A stretch of DNA of 64,000 nt from Malachius bipustulatus (GCA_910589415.1 OU342639.1:4782268-4846267), one strand, 5' to 3'. Counted from the first letter of the stretch, positions 37,664 through 50,510 are shown. The notes: generated by a model not told the origin, from the letters alone. Made by a program: numbers and translations.

Positions 37664-38410
37664 AGGGTGATTCATGACTAGTGCGGCATATTTAATTGCT
37701 TGGTAGGAGACATCGAGGCTAGATCTACGACTTTTTTTTGCCAACAGGTACCTACGAAGATACTTATCGACAAATTGAAAATAAAGGATCGTACTCGAAA
37801 TGAAATAGTTTCCTCATTTTAGACAGAAAAGCGGATTTTCTGATCAACTTTCGGATTCGGAAAGTACAGGAAGTACTGGTCGAAGTGTCATGTTCGATTT
37901 AAGAAGCTCATTTCAAAGCATTTTCCTCTACTTTCCGAAATCCGATTGAAAAATGTGCTTTTCCTTAAAGAAAAATGCGAACAACTTTTCTTCAAGTACG
38001 GCCCTGGTTACGAGATTTAAAAGACTGGCAATAGGCTATCCCGTAAATTCGTAGCACGAGTCACGACAGCGTTTGAAATGATTTTCAATAAATTTTGAGA
38101 CACATTTTGTGCGGAAAAATGGAACATTGAAGTTTCGGCAAGTGCGCAAAAATTCTTAATTTTATTTTATTTTGTGAAACTGTTCGAAGTGTGCCATGCG
38201 ATTTAAGAAGCTTATTTCATAGCATTTTTCCTGTAATTTCTGAATCCGATGTCGTTTTTCCAGAAAGCCGATTTGAAAATGAGCTTTTCTGTAAAAAAAA
38301 AATGCAAAACCATTTCTTTTCAAGTACGGTCCTGGATTTTCAATTTATCGATAGGTCATCTTGAAATGCCTTAGTAGAAGAGTGTTTCAGCTAAATTTTG
38401 TAGAATTTCA
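37664..38410. repeat. Decayed fold-back with internal direct repeats
   Basis: It begins ACAGGGTGATTCATGACTAG. GATACTTATCGACAAATTGA near 37,757 is inverted as TCAATTTATCGATAGGTCATC near 38,338, and AAGGATCGTACTCGAAA is inverted as TTTTCAAGTACGGTCCT. Between them GATTTAAGAAGCTCATTTCA (37,896) and GATTTAAGAAGCTTATTTCA (38,201) mark a diverged direct repeat about 305 bp apart. This is an old rearranged element of the ACAGGGTG group. Confidence 0.6.
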
Positions 38411-39500
38411 TCAAACCGTTGCAAAGATTTGCCGTTTAAAATTTAAGCCCAAACAGAAAACAGCCTATATTTTCGTATATGTTTGTAACATGAGGATTTG
38501 TAAAATTAATCAATTGGTCTGAGGTGCGTGAAGTTAGCATGGAAAAATCCAAGCTGGGGGTGAAACATTAATCCATATGTTCAATAGATCACATTTTACC
38601 TTCTCTCATTTTTTTTAATACGAGAGAAACAAATTTTTCGGGTAAAATACAAGAAGTCGAAAAATTTGTTTGAGCGCCTTCCAAAAAAAGTTATTTAATA
38701 CCAAATTTTCCCCTGGAAGATTTGACATCGATGATTTAGTTTTTCTTCCTCCCCTGATACGGATAATATCATTTTTTAAATCAGGTCAAACTTTTGACAT
38801 TGTGCTTAAGCTGAGAGAAGATTTTGACAATTCATAATTTCGTTTTACTCCCCTCTATGAAGTAGCCTGAATGAATGACAACTACATATTAGTAACATTT
38901 CTAAACCCAAGCAATTTCTGAGTGCAGGGAATTAGAAAATAAAGGAGGGGAGAATTTTCCAATGACCATTCCCCATCTCCACATGATCCCGAACAAACCA
39001 CCTTTCTTTTGGAAATCATTTAAAAACTAGGAAGAGCTAAAATCGTCTCTAGATTAGAGAAAAACGAAACGTTATCAACCCCTTCGATGTTTCTCACTTT
39101 ATGAAATTAGTCCACATTTCGAAAAATTTGTAATTTTTCTGGCTTAATTCTCAGGGTATGAAAAACCGATATGGGGCTAAAATCTTCTAGAAGTGTATTT
39201 GGAATGGGAAAAATGTATTCAACCCCGTTCGCTTCAACCCCTTTCATATTTTCCCTTTGAAAAATGTAATTGCCTTGGTTAATTGTGAGGAGGTGAAAAA
39301 ACTAAAGTATGGAGGGTAATATTTTCGAAGGGGGTACTTTTATTCTCTTTTTGAAGTTGGCCCGGATTTTGAAAGTAAGTATGTCAGTTTTTGATTAACA
39401 CTTTTTTCGTCACATTGCAGAAAAAGTTTTGTTATAAAATAACATTTTTTGGGAGGGGGTAAAATGAGATGAATTGTGGGAACAAAAACCTTTTAATCGT
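38411..39500. other. AT-rich intergenic DNA, nothing recognised
   Basis: Only short A/T-rich stretches are seen; no supported gene. Confidence 0.45.
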
Positions 39501-39504
39501 GACA

Positions 39505-39990
39505 GATCGTATGAAAATTGGGCATCGGTTAAAATTGTTGAAATTCAAATATATTTTGACGAAGATTATGAAGTTTGTGAAGTTTGACAAGAAACTGTCA
39601 AAATCTCCCAAATCATAAATATAGAACACATTTCTTAGTTTGTTCTTAGGTTGCTTTTATGGTCGCTTAATTAAATGCTGATGGGTAGAACTGAATTCTG
39701 ACAGGTGCGAATTATGCCTTTTGACAGCTAAATGCCAAAATGTCTCAAAAAATAAAGAAATTGAAGAAAAAATTGATCATATGAAAATTTGGCCTCGGTT
39801 AAAATTGCTGAAATTCAAATATAGTTTGACAAGAAACTGTCAAAATTTCCAAAATCATAGAACCCATATCTTAGTTGATAGGGTTGCTTTTATGGTAGCT
39901 GAATCAAATGGTGATGGTAAAACTGAATTCTGACAAGTGCTAATTGAGGTTTTTGATAGCTAAATGTCAAAATGTCTCAAAAAATCAAAA
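39505..39990. repeat. Diverged direct repeat, about 267-bp period
   Basis: Two copies, about 39,505-39,760 and 39,772-39,990, share TCGGTTAAAATTG, TGAAATTCAAATATA, TTTGACAAGAAACTGTCAAAAT, GGTTGCTTTTATGGT, AACTGAATTCTGACA and AAAATGTCTCAAAAAAT in the same order. They are tandem copies of a dispersed family. Confidence 0.75.
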
Positions 39991-40499
39991 TCATAAAGAA
40001 AGTGACTCTCTCGTTTGAAAATATTGTACTACCGTTGATTGATCGTGATTAAAAGTCTCCATGGGTTTAAATTTAGAAGTATCGACCTGCTTGAGCTTTT
40101 CTATTTATATACAGAGGTGACCCAGATTTAATTGATCAGACCATATGCATTTGAACAATTCAATGGAGTTATAGTGTTAATTACCGTGAACAATTAATTA
40201 GGCCGAAAAAATTAAATAATTAAACAGCACCCAGTTTTTGATATTCGATTCTCGATTTAAATGTTTTTCAGATTCATATGAATGAATCTGATGAACTCCT
40301 ACAAGACTTACAAAGTACTTTTTTCAAAACTTTTTTTAAGGCTTATCTTCAAGACTTCCGTTCATGACTTATTCAGGACTTTTTCTAATTGGCAGGTGGT
40401 AGAACTCAATTCTGGATAAAGCATTGGATTCACCGATCATAAAAAAACCTTTCAACAATTAAAGAAATGCGATCAAAAGAATCGTTGTAATAAATTTTT

Positions 40500-40710
40500 A
40501 CAGTTAGCTGCCAAAAAGCTCAATTTGCACCTACCACCAGAATTCAGTTCTCATTCAGCGACCATAATACCTAGATTGTGGAGATTTTGATTTGTCAGTC
40601 AACTGTCAAAAGTTAACTGACATTGGATTCTGGGACCAATTTTAACAGTTAGCTAGAGATTTGATCACCATCAATAATTGAATTTCAGCAATTTTAACCG
40701 AGGCATGATT
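40500..40710. repeat. Inverted diverged copy of the 267-bp repeat
   Basis: GTTAGCTGCCAAAAAGCTCA, CAGAATTCAGTTCTCATTCA and ATTTCAGCAATTTTAACCGA are the reverse complements, in reverse order, of the landmarks in 39,505-39,990. The three copies together form a large, poorly conserved inverted arrangement. Confidence 0.6.
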
Positions 40711-43700
40711 TCCATTTTTTGATCCGTCATTTTCGTAATGAAAACTGAAAAATCGGAAAACTTTCATTCTTGACAGTTTCGTTAATTGCTGTCATAAAGG
40801 CGTGGGGAATTTTATGGGTCCTTTTCGATTTCATATGATATGGAAAAATAACGTAAAAAAGACCTAAAGTTACCGAGCGTGTGTAAAAAATCCTTTATAG
40901 AAACGTCACATTTCACTTCCCCCAACTGCGAGAACGTTTAGCAATATTCCTCTCACTTCAAATTAAACGTTTTACATTTGCACGATCACGCTTTAAAAAG
41001 AAGAAAAAAAAACTGTGGTATGTAATTATGTAAAAGCGGGTACCAGCGGACGTGGTTGATCCGTTCAAACTGATCTCAAGTTCTTTTTGCAAACAGGCGA
41101 GCACATCAATCAGTGATCATTGCATCCTGTTTATATTAATAACATTTCAATAATTTATTCAAGACACAGGAGACAATAATCGAGTATCGGTGGTATAATT
41201 ATTTGTACTTTAAATTCAAGAGTCGTTGTTATTTTGTTGTCTTTTTTCGCACATCGGGCGGTATCGTACATCTTTGTTCAATGTAGAAGGCGGTCAGAAA
41301 AGATCAAGCATTCTTTAATGATTATTCACTGATGATGGTTGAAATTAAGCCAAAAAGTTGCAATTCCGAGAAGCATCATTATACTCTCAATAATGTCATT
41401 AAAACTTTCCCAGATGATCCTCATCTATAAGAAATGAAAATTTGAAAGGGGGGCACTTGTGGGTAGGTACTTGTAGAGACGCATTTTTTTTTTTGTACAA
41501 ATATAAGGAATTTGACCAGTATTTAAGCCCAAAAGTTCTTCTTCGGGTAGCTATGAACGTTTTGAAGAAGAGCCCATTCGCGATTTTTCTGTTTTCACTT
41601 GAATCGAGAAAAAAATTGACGACTTTAAAAAAAATATATTAAACGTCATAACTTTTTTTACTTCCAAAACCGGTAAAGTAAACTTATTTCATTTAAAAAT
41701 CTCAATACTAGGTAAATCGAGTTTTAAGCTATAGGTCAGCTAAGAAATAGGAACTAGGAGTTCTGCTAGAGAAGAAATTTGCTGAAAGTTCTTCAAAAGA
41801 TGAAGTTCTGAGGTTGTGTAATTTCACATGTTTTTTCCTGTATCCAAGTTCTGTGTAAATTCAAGGAAACGCTCTAGAGCCGCCATTTCTTCCTCTAGGA
41901 AGTAAAAATTTGTCTCCTTTTAAAACGTGCGCGCTTCCAAGAATCCTTTCGAAAATGAATTGAGAAGTAATTTTTTCTGGAATTTAGAATTTTTTTGCAC
42001 CAACCCACCTATCTCGATTTTTCTCGCTAAGAGAATGACGCAGCAAGATTCTACTGACAATGTTTTTTAGGGAAAGCGCAGACCCACTGTGCACGGAACC
42101 TAAAGGAGACGTTGCAATTGTCACGGTTTTTGTTTCTTCCGTAACATCCCAGAATGGATAATGTATCGTTTCTTTTGCAACCACCCGCATGAATCCTAAC
42201 ATAGATGTTACTTTTGAAGTAAAAATGAAACTTTTTTTTTAACGTTTATGAATAATATCTGAAACATTTCTCGAGAGACGCTAATCTGGCACAAGTTTTA
42301 CGATATCTCCAGGTAGCTTTGCCATGTGTATTTCACATGCTGGGACTTAACAGTGTTTGCTGGGTTGTTTCACTAATAAGACTTCTCATGCAACATGTTT
42401 TCAATGTAACGTTTCTGGAACAGTACTTATGGACAGAATTTCAACTGAAACGTTTATGAGGGCGGACCGTTTGATAAACGTTAAACGTCTCTGCATTGTT
42501 ACAGAGACAACACCACCAAACGTTTCAAGCTATCGTGTGTCTTCGTTTCAGCAACGTTACAGATACAGTTATTTGCACAGTATGGGGAGGTGCACATTTT
42601 ATAGAGTATTCTCGAAAAAAGGTATTTGGTATTAAAAAATCGCGATTTTTTGTCACTTTTTATACAGAAAATCAATTGTTTGTTGAATTTTTTTAGACAA
42701 ATCAAAAAAGTAGCAGAAGCGTGTGATAGAGAGGTTCATCGTCTAAGGTCGACAAAACTGACATAAAAAAAGATTGGCGAACATTTTTTTATCAGAAACG
42801 GCGTCCTAACCCAACGAAAAGTTGAATGATAACTTTTTGGGGTTCACCAGAAGCTTTTTTTATTTGATAAATTTCCCCCAAAGTTCGTCGTTTTCCGGAT
42901 ACCTATCTCAAAAAATAGAATATGTCAATTTTAACGAAAATATAAAGTGCAACGTAGATTAGAAAAATACGCGACGGCAGTCTCCAAATTTAAATTAAGG
43001 TTTCAAATTTTTTTTATATATCGGTGGTTTAATAAAAATAGGGTTAGGTGACGTAGAGGGTCAAAAGCGGTATAAAAAAATAACACAAAAAAAGGTGACA
43101 GATTTTTAGTTTGACTAAATCTACTAACTTAAGAAAGGGCCGAAGGTCCGAAGTCGCCAATAGTCTCAATTTTTTATTTTTGAAATTAACCCAAACTTTC
43201 CTCCATAAATGTTAGACACCATCCTATAGGTACCATATGTGCAAGTGCAAGTGATGTCAGATTAAAAGAATAGCGTTTAATATTAGAAAATAAATTTGAA
43301 TTCACTCATTAATAATGCACGCTTCAAACCAAAACCATTATGACCAAAAAAAAAGTAAACAAAAAACGGTAAAATTCAATTAATAAGGAAACTGGTAAAC
43401 AACTCCAATATTTTATGAACGCTCTGTATAAATACCGCGAAGAGTAGGTACCTTACTTCCTATTTAAATTTTGTAAGTGTGTATCCAGTTTAAATAATTA
43501 AAAATCCAGTCACAAACAATCCACATTTGGACTAGATGAGGTATGAGGTAGACACCAGGAAATTCCATTCTTCAGACGATATTATTCTGCTATTTGTTGT
43601 TATTGTTTATTGTTTATTGTCAACCCTTATTACTTATTCGATCTCAGTTAAAAAATAGTAAACAAACTGCAGCATGCAAAAATTATACTCACGGTTAATT

Positions 43701-44640
43701 ATTATTAATTTATTGAAAATACTCACAATAATAATTATTAATTAAGTCATAAATTTTCACTCGATTTTCGTTTTTAGTACTAATAAGTTTAATATTAAAC
43801 TATTCGCGCATCACCGTTCGTTAAATTTAGACACCGGCACGAAGAAGGCGCTTTGAAGAGTCTTTTGCTAATTTTATTTTTAATTATTTCACACAAAGCT
43901 TTGATCGGTAAATTATTATACTCCACACATCAACAGATAATAATTTTTGTGATTCAACTAATATGAGATACGCTATATTAACCCAGCGCGTTTATTATTA
44001 TTCTTATTATCATTATTATTAATAATAAAAATAAAACAACACATGTACACCCTGGAGGGAGTATTTTTTATACTGAAGCTTCTTTTATTGGTATCCAGAA
44101 GCGAAGAATAATCCCATAAATTTTCCAATCCATAACAACCCATTAAACTATAGGGGATCAATGTACTTTAATTAATATAGGAAGTTAACCCTAATTATTT
44201 TATTTATTACAACCCTTAATAAATAATTAAGAAATATAAATTAAAATAATATTATGGGCTTTAAGTTCAACCAGTGACCTGCTACGCTGGACTAAAAGCC
44301 GCTATACTTCAAGGTATGCGCCTGCTACTACCAAAGCTAGGCAACCAGTTATTCACATAATTAGTGGAATGAAGCTGGAAATTTACGTTATAACTCCCAA
44401 AATTTAATTCAGGAAAATTACAAGGAAAAGTGCTACGAAACGGCTGCTGGCCATATAACTGCTGAATTCTGAGCTTTTTGCCACTAATGCCCAATACAAC
44501 TTGCATAACTTATGTTGGCAACAGTTTTCAACCGTGAAGGCGCTGTCAATTTTTCTTTTAACTTACAGCTTATAAACAATAAATGAGGTAAACATTCAAG
44601 AGATGATTAATTGAATTAATTGAGAAGGACGCTTCATTTT
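40711..44640. other. AT-rich intergenic DNA, no supported gene
   Basis: About 3.9 kb without a recognisable coding segment. Open frames of 60-90 residues at 42.0-42.7 kb and 43.9-44.1 kb show no family features. AACGTTT recurs several times at 42,240-42,500, and a TTGTTTATTG-rich stretch lies at about 43,600. Confidence 0.45.
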
Positions 44641-44910
44641 TTTATTTTTTTCATTAAAAAGACACACTCACGGCAGGGAAATCCCTATGACGATCTGGGA
44701 GCGGTGCATGAGCGGAGATATCGCTTCACGTTTACTTTGAATCATTGCAGGTTGTATGCCTCAGGAAACACTTCGCTTGGAATGTTATTCCAAACGGTTC
44801 TGTACATGAATAAAGAAGTCTGAAAATATGGTGGTGCGAGGTGTAACGAGCTGAACCTGATAGTCAGTTGGAGGACTCTTTTCTGAATGGAGTCAAGTAA
44901 TCTCAGGGCA
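44640..44910 (-). pseudogene. LINE reverse transcriptase C-terminal remnant
   Basis: The minus strand reads SLFMYRTVWNNIPSEVFPEA, then YNLQ, a stop, and FKVNVKRYLRS. The order (surface strand, WN.(I/L)P, VFP..YNLQ, FK..V..YLR) is the usual last segment of CR1/Jockey-group LINE reverse transcriptases. A stop codon interrupts it. It is only the 3' end of a dead element. Confidence 0.6.
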
Positions 44911-45178
44911 CTCGTGTGGGGTTTTATTTGTTTCTCCCATCATCGAGCGCGTCCCCAGGAACACAACACAGAGATAAAAAACTGCTGCTGGAACATGGAC
45001 TGAAAAACGTCCAACATGAACACAAAGAAATAAGAGAGAAACTGAATAGTGAGGAAAGATTCCGGAACGATTCTAAAACTCCACGCCAAGCCTCACATAG
45101 AGCAAGCAGAGTGGTCAAACACTGCCTGGCAAGGGACTCAGTAAGGCAACGAAACCTAAGGGGCGCTACAGCGAGGCA

Positions 45179-45935
45179 GTGTCTGGGCTCAAAATGGCGG
45201 TGATAGACAGACGTCATCCTGAATTCACACTGGATCAGGGGAAGGTAGAACTGATCCAGAAAACACTAGTAGATGCGATGGATAGCATACTCTTTGGGGA
45301 GCATCAGTCAAAAACAGGGTTCTATAGATGCGCACTGCGCAAACACACACACAAAAGCCTGGCTCGTGGAAATGGTTGCAATCCTGGGCGGCCTTGACAA
45401 CAGTCGAGGCCAAAGACTAAGAGAGCGAGGGTTCTGGTCTTCATTTTCATCCCAGGGCCAGAAGAAGAGGAACTAGTAAGGATACGTTTAGAAAGGCAAA
45501 ATCCAGGTCTAAACGTATAAAGCTGGCTGCAACTCAGCAAAAAAAAAATCTAGCACATGCAGTAGGACGGCAGCAGTTGCTTTTGCTGTGGCAGTGAGGA
45601 AGTTTGATGGGGCCCTCATTCAAGAACCTTGGATCAATAAAGGTAAGATAATGGGACTGGTAGAAGCGGGAGAACTAATTCAACAGTAGATCCTCTGCAT
45701 CCTCCAGAGCCTTCATATTAGCCAAGAGAGGTCTCAAATAGTTCCGCTAATAAATCTCTCTTCCGGGAACTTAACGGTAGCAAAAATCAAAACAGGCAGC
45801 GGGAATATGTCGAGGGAGATCATTCTCGGATCAGCATATTTCCCGTATGACGCCCTGGAATCGCCACCACACAAGGAGAGAGAACTGTTAGAAGTTCTAC
45901 TGCTGTTACCTATACTCAATCTTAGATTGATAAAG
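45179..45935 (+). pseudogene. Frameshifted LINE fragment: ORF1 domain and start of endonuclease
   Basis: Three frames have to be joined to follow it. The left part reads QGKVELIQKTLVDAMDSI, FYRCALR and, in the next frame, KAWLVEMVAILGGLD, followed by a segment encoding PGPEEEELVRIRLERQNPGL. This pattern is the ORF1-type domain I know from insect LINEs (DUF4780-like, from memory). The right part reads FDGALIQEPWINKGKI (the N-terminal APE endonuclease motif with its Glu), then a stop, then REIILGSAYFPYDALESPP. The last block corresponds to LIVCSAYFPG of the intact LINE at 57.7 kb, so both belong to the same broad group. It is not functional. Confidence 0.65.
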
Positions 45936-47735
45936 GTAAGATCGTGGTAAAATAAAAATAAAAAACACAACGTAGGAGCATGTAAGGTTAATATCGAGAT
46001 AAATCCGATTATAGTTTCTCCTGCTGCTCGCGTGATTGCGAAATTGAGTCGCAATTATAGTCACTATTGGGCCAAAAATTCGTTATAGAAGACATCTTGA
46101 CTGTCTAAAGTTTAAAGGACACCGTGAAATGAGCATTGATTCTGACTTCTAACTCGAAGAACATGAAAATTTAGGTCTGTTGCTATTGTAGCTTCATTGA
46201 TTATCTTAGGTATGATATCTTGGAATCTAGTGAAATTTTGACGGGGAGGAGGACGGGGGGGGTCGAAATTATTACACAATTCTTGCTGGCTCACGTGATT
46301 TATGCATTATACAGTTATCCCCTGAAATTTCACAAAATCAACAAACTAACTATAAATCAATTTTTTTTTTAATCGAACTGATGAAAGAAAGTGGTCCAGT
46401 ATTGCATTCTATAGCTATATCAGCCAACCCGTTTCAAAATAGCGCCTTAGCGTAGCGAAAATTTAAATCATATTATAAACCAAGGCTTCTCGATGAGCTA
46501 CGAGATGGAGACATTTTTCAGTTTTTGAAAAAAAATTTAAATAAAAAAAATTCTCACTGGGTAGTAACGTCGTAGCAAATGTTTTAATTTTTTTGAAAAT
46601 ACACCTCCTGCGGTGGTTGATGCTTGAGAGAAATATTTGATATGCCACGGAAGAGTAAAATGTCAAGATGCAATGATTGAGACAGTGTAAATAAAAAATT
46701 GAAAACCGTATTGATGACGTAAATGAGACTTATAAGCGAAAGAATGATCGCCGAGAAATTTTGTATTCAATAAGCATCTTCGACTGATTTTTTTTCAAGG
46801 CAAACAATGACATTGTTCTATTCTATACAAGGTGTCTTTAATAATAATTATTATATTATATTATATGTATATTGTATACGTATAAATGGTTATTTATTTC
46901 CGGCGCCTGTATACCTATACCCATATTAAAATGTTCTAGATTCCTTAAAAATTGTTACAATTAATTAATAATAATGAAAAATAATATTTACCTCGGAGGG
47001 GTTCACCTCGCGACCAAGTATCACTGACCATTGCTAGCGAATGTTTTTTGGGGGGAACAATTTGGCGTTCATTAATATGTAACAGCCATTTATTTGCCTT
47101 AAATGGGAACCAGGACGTCATTTTGCATACGCTCTCTTTGAAATAATCATATAAGTAATATTGTTCTAAAATATACAGGATGTGTCAGAGTATCACTATA
47201 GTATCAAGAGCCTTACTTTTTATAAGATGATTGAGGTAATAAAATACGTTACGGAAAAAGTTTTAGCAATTACTTTATTTAAAATAAATAAAAAATGTTG
47301 ATATCACATTTGAATGATACACAAAACCTACCATTAGTTGCTGTGGAGAGACAAGGCAGTTCCACCGAAAGTTTTTTTACACATTTTTGGACTTCACTCA
47401 GTGCCTGAGAATTAAAAAAAATCCAAAAATAATGTTACCCAACCAACATTTTGCCTGATTTTGATTGGGGATAACTTTCGAAATTCCCAAGAGATTTCGA
47501 TTTTGTTTTCGCATGTCAGCAGTCCTATCCTTACTTTTCTGTTTTATTGGACCTAAACTCAAAAAAACTGTCAATAAATTTTTTTCAGGGTTATATGTGA
47601 ATGCGTGCAGAAACAAACCGTTAATTAAAATTAAAATTAATTTTGAACTCAACTCTTACCTGAAATGTGGTAAGCATGTTGAAAACATGCATTATTATCG
47701 GAGCTAAAAATTAAGAAAATTTAAATTAAAGTTTT
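45936..47735. other. AT-rich intergenic DNA
   Basis: An AT microsatellite-like tract lies at about 46,845-46,885 (TTATATTATATTATATG). Isolated ACAAGGTGTC and ACAGGATGTG motifs at 46,826 and 47,175 may be worn ends of fold-back elements. No gene was recognised. Confidence 0.4.
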
Positions 47736-47739
47736 ATTT

Positions 47740-48100
47740 ATGAACCGGTTTTCTTCAAAATTTGTGTTTCTCATTTCTTGATCCCATTTAATTTCATTTT
47801 TTATTTCAAAACTGTCTTGACTTCTTCCATGATCTTAGCCTCTGTTTAGAATCTTGGTTTCGAAAATTATCACCATTAGCGCCATAAACTTGTAAATTTT
47901 CCCACTAAAATTTCAATTATACTCCGATTTGGCTCATTTCTTTACGTTATTATAGTTTTTTAGATTTTTTAAATTTTTTAGTTTATAGACTTATAGATTT
48001 AGACTTAAACCAGGTATAGTTTAGACTGTCCTCTCCCTGTGTCCTGTGTTAGAGAACATATCTTGAATACCACCACCACTATTATTGTAATATAAATTTC
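47740..48100. repeat. Diverged long direct repeat, copy 1
   Basis: Landmarks TTCAAAATTTGTG, TTATTTCAAAACTGTCTTGA, GACTTCTTCCATGATCTTAG, GAATCTTGG and AAAATTATCACCATTAGCGC recur in order in 49,115-49,460. Each copy is followed directly by a fold-back element. Confidence 0.65.
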
Positions 48101-48186
48101 AAAAAAAATGTCACCAAATTTTTGATTTTTTTAAGTTATTTCTTTTTCAAACGGCACATCTATAGGTACTCTATTTTTCATATATC

Positions 48187-49062
48187 GGTATCATAAATAT
48201 ACCGACAAACTTTTAGGGGTAGTAGGGGGCGTCAAAACAAACATTTTATTCTCAATAGAAAAATAAAAAATAAAAAGTTTTTTGGTATAACTCCCTGTAT
48301 ATTTGGACTTCTTTTGATGAAACTCGGCATGAACAATAAACAAACAAATATCTTCAATATTGCTATTTCAGGTTTTGTAGAAGTCTGCCAGTGGCGTAGA
48401 CATTCAGAGTTTTTTCTTTTTTGTTACTTTTTTTTATTCCTCTTTTTCATTCCTCTTTTCATTTCCTATTTTTAACTTCACCAGCTTTATTGCAAATAAA
48501 AAAAATGTTATTCAATAGAACAAAAATTATTTCATGTTCTTTTTTTATACGACGCACCGTTTTTGAGATATTTGAAGTTTTCTCAGGTAATGTTGGCTCA
48601 TTTACATTGAAAATAATCGATTATTTTTTATGATTAGTGGGACATTGCCTGAAGAAATTTCAAATGTCTTAAAAACGGTGCGTCGTATGAAAAAATTAAA
48701 GAATACTTTTTTGTTCTAAATAGCAGTAGCTATTGAAATTTTTTTGTATTTGCAATAAAGTCAGTGGCGTAGAAGATAGGTAGGGAAAAGTGGACCCAAC
48801 TCTGAATGTGTACGCCACTGGAAGATATCAATAAAACCTGAAATAGCAGAATTAAACATCTTTGTTTTTTTATTGTTTACGCCTAGTTTCATCAAAATCC
48901 GTTTAGATTTACACGAGTTATTAAAATAACCGAAAACTATATTTTTCAAAATTTCAACCGTGTATTAAAAAAACGAAGCGTTTTTGGACAAATGTTTATT
49001 TTGACGCTCCCTATTATACCCCTAAAAGGTTTTCGGCATATTTATGATACACCTTGTATATT
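48187..49062. mobile_element. Fold-back element, about 876 bp, with CAGTGGCGTA core ends
   Basis: GGTATCATAAATATACCGAC at 48,187 pairs imperfectly with CGGCATATTTATGATACACC ending at 49,062. Further in, CTTTTAGGGGTAGTAGGGGG pairs with the segment near 49,015, and TTGCTATTTCAGGTTTTG pairs with a segment near 48,835. At 48,389 CCAGTGGCGTAGACATTCAG pairs with CTGAATGTGTACGCCACTGG ending at 48,821. The inner pair looks like its own terminal repeat, so a CAGTGGCGTA element may have been captured inside a larger fold-back. Arms are diverged; no coding capacity. Confidence 0.75.
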
Positions 49063-49114
49063 CTTATTAATTTTGAACTCTGGGGTAAAATAAAAAAAAA
49101 AATTGTTAAAGTTT

Positions 49115-49460
49115 TTTTGTTCAAAATTTATGTCTTCCGTTTCTTTATTTATTTCAAACCTGGCTTGAAATTAGCAGGATGACTTCCTCCACTTCCAGCT
49201 AGAACCAAAGCGTGTTTCGAATCTTGGAAAATTATCATCATCGCAGCAGAGCTAAAAACTTGAAAACTTCCTGATTTCCTAATAGCCTCTCAAAATATTC
49301 ACTTATAATCCAATTAGTCTCAAGTTTTTTACTATTTTTGTTTAATCTTTTTGAGCTCACATTTGGATTTTGATTCTGACAATTTTAAAATTTAACAGGA
49401 AACAATTTTACTTTTTACTGCCCTCTTAACGTGTTAGTATCTTTAAAACCACCACTTTCA
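49115..49460. repeat. Diverged long direct repeat, copy 2
   Basis: This is the partner of 47,740-48,100. It contains TTATTTCAAACCTGGCTTGA, GACTTCCTCCACTTCCAGCT, GAATCTTGGAAAATTATCATC and a terminal ACCACCACTT-type segment, in the same order as copy 1. Confidence 0.6.
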
Positions 49461-49463
49461 GTG

Positions 49464-50024
49464 TATACAGGGTGTTCTACAAGCTCTATGACAAACTTTG
49501 ACAGATGGTAGGTTGCTTGATTTTAAACGTATTTTTTTTAATAAACATGGTTCCGATTCGTTTTTGTTTAGAAGTTACAAGCATTTAAAAAATCGTAATT
49601 TTTCAAGTTCAAGGCCCTGTAAAAGGAAGACGGTTCAAGATAGAGAAAAACGGCTTACATGTCCCTATTTTAACTTTTTATGGACTATCCTATGGTATAG
49701 AAACATTTGTACTTTCTTTGATTTTTTTAAATGTGGAGAAATCTCAGATTTTTTCAAATTTTTTATCACCCTGTATAAACATTTCATCTACATCATTGGA
49801 TAGTACATGAAAAGCTAAAATAGGGACATGTAAGCCGTTTTTCTCTATCTTGAACCGTTTTCCTTTTACAGGGCCTTGAACTTGAAAAATTACGATTTTT
49901 TAAATGCTTGTAACTTCTAAACAAAAACGAATCGGACCCATGTTTATTAAAAAAAATATGTTTAAAATCAAGCAACCTACCATCTGTCAAAGTTTGTCAT
50001 AGAGCTTGTAGAACACCCTGTATA
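49464..50024. mobile_element. Fold-back element, 561 bp, TATACAGGGTG ends
   Basis: TATACAGGGTGTTCTACAAG at 49,464 and its exact complement ending at 50,024 bound two arms of about 270 bp that are almost identical. The first 66 residues read in the left arm on the plus strand and in the right arm on the minus strand differ only slightly. The spacer contains ATTTTTTATCACCCTGTATA, another terminus-like motif. It is the youngest-looking fold-back in the window and has no transposase. Confidence 0.9.
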
Positions 50025-50510
50025 ATAAATATAAAAAATGTATTTTTGTTTTTTATTATTTACTTTGACAATTTTTGATTATTATCCGATCTTCCTTATA
50101 CTTGACAGAAATTTTATTTTTTACACGTCTACAAATTTACAACTTTAATCTTGTTGAAATAATAATAAAGTGACCATACTGAGAACTCAAAACTAGAAAA
50201 AATACAAAAAAGCGCCATAAAGTATTTATTTATGATAGTTTTTGTTTTTTTTTACGAATTTTTGAGCTCAAATATCTTTACCTGAAGTAGGATTTTGAAT
50301 CGAAGTATGTAAGTAAGTTGTAGAATGTTACCTTAAAAAAATTGAGGTACTCGACTGTACAATTTCTGGACATTTCGTCAATACTTGACTGTACAGGGGA
50401 GAAAGAAATCAATGCACGAGTGTAGGAAAAAAAATCCAAGACCTGCGAATTATTAAATTGTGCGTAGTTTGAAACTTTACTCATTTTCTCTTTTTAAATG
50501 TATTTCAGGC
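50025..50510. other. AT-rich DNA between fold-back and ribozyme array
   Basis: No gene or repeat recognised. Confidence 0.4.

Noticed and set aside
42357..42705. Overlapping frames of 66-92 residues on both strands
   Set aside because: No domain, codon or splice evidence; AT-rich background.
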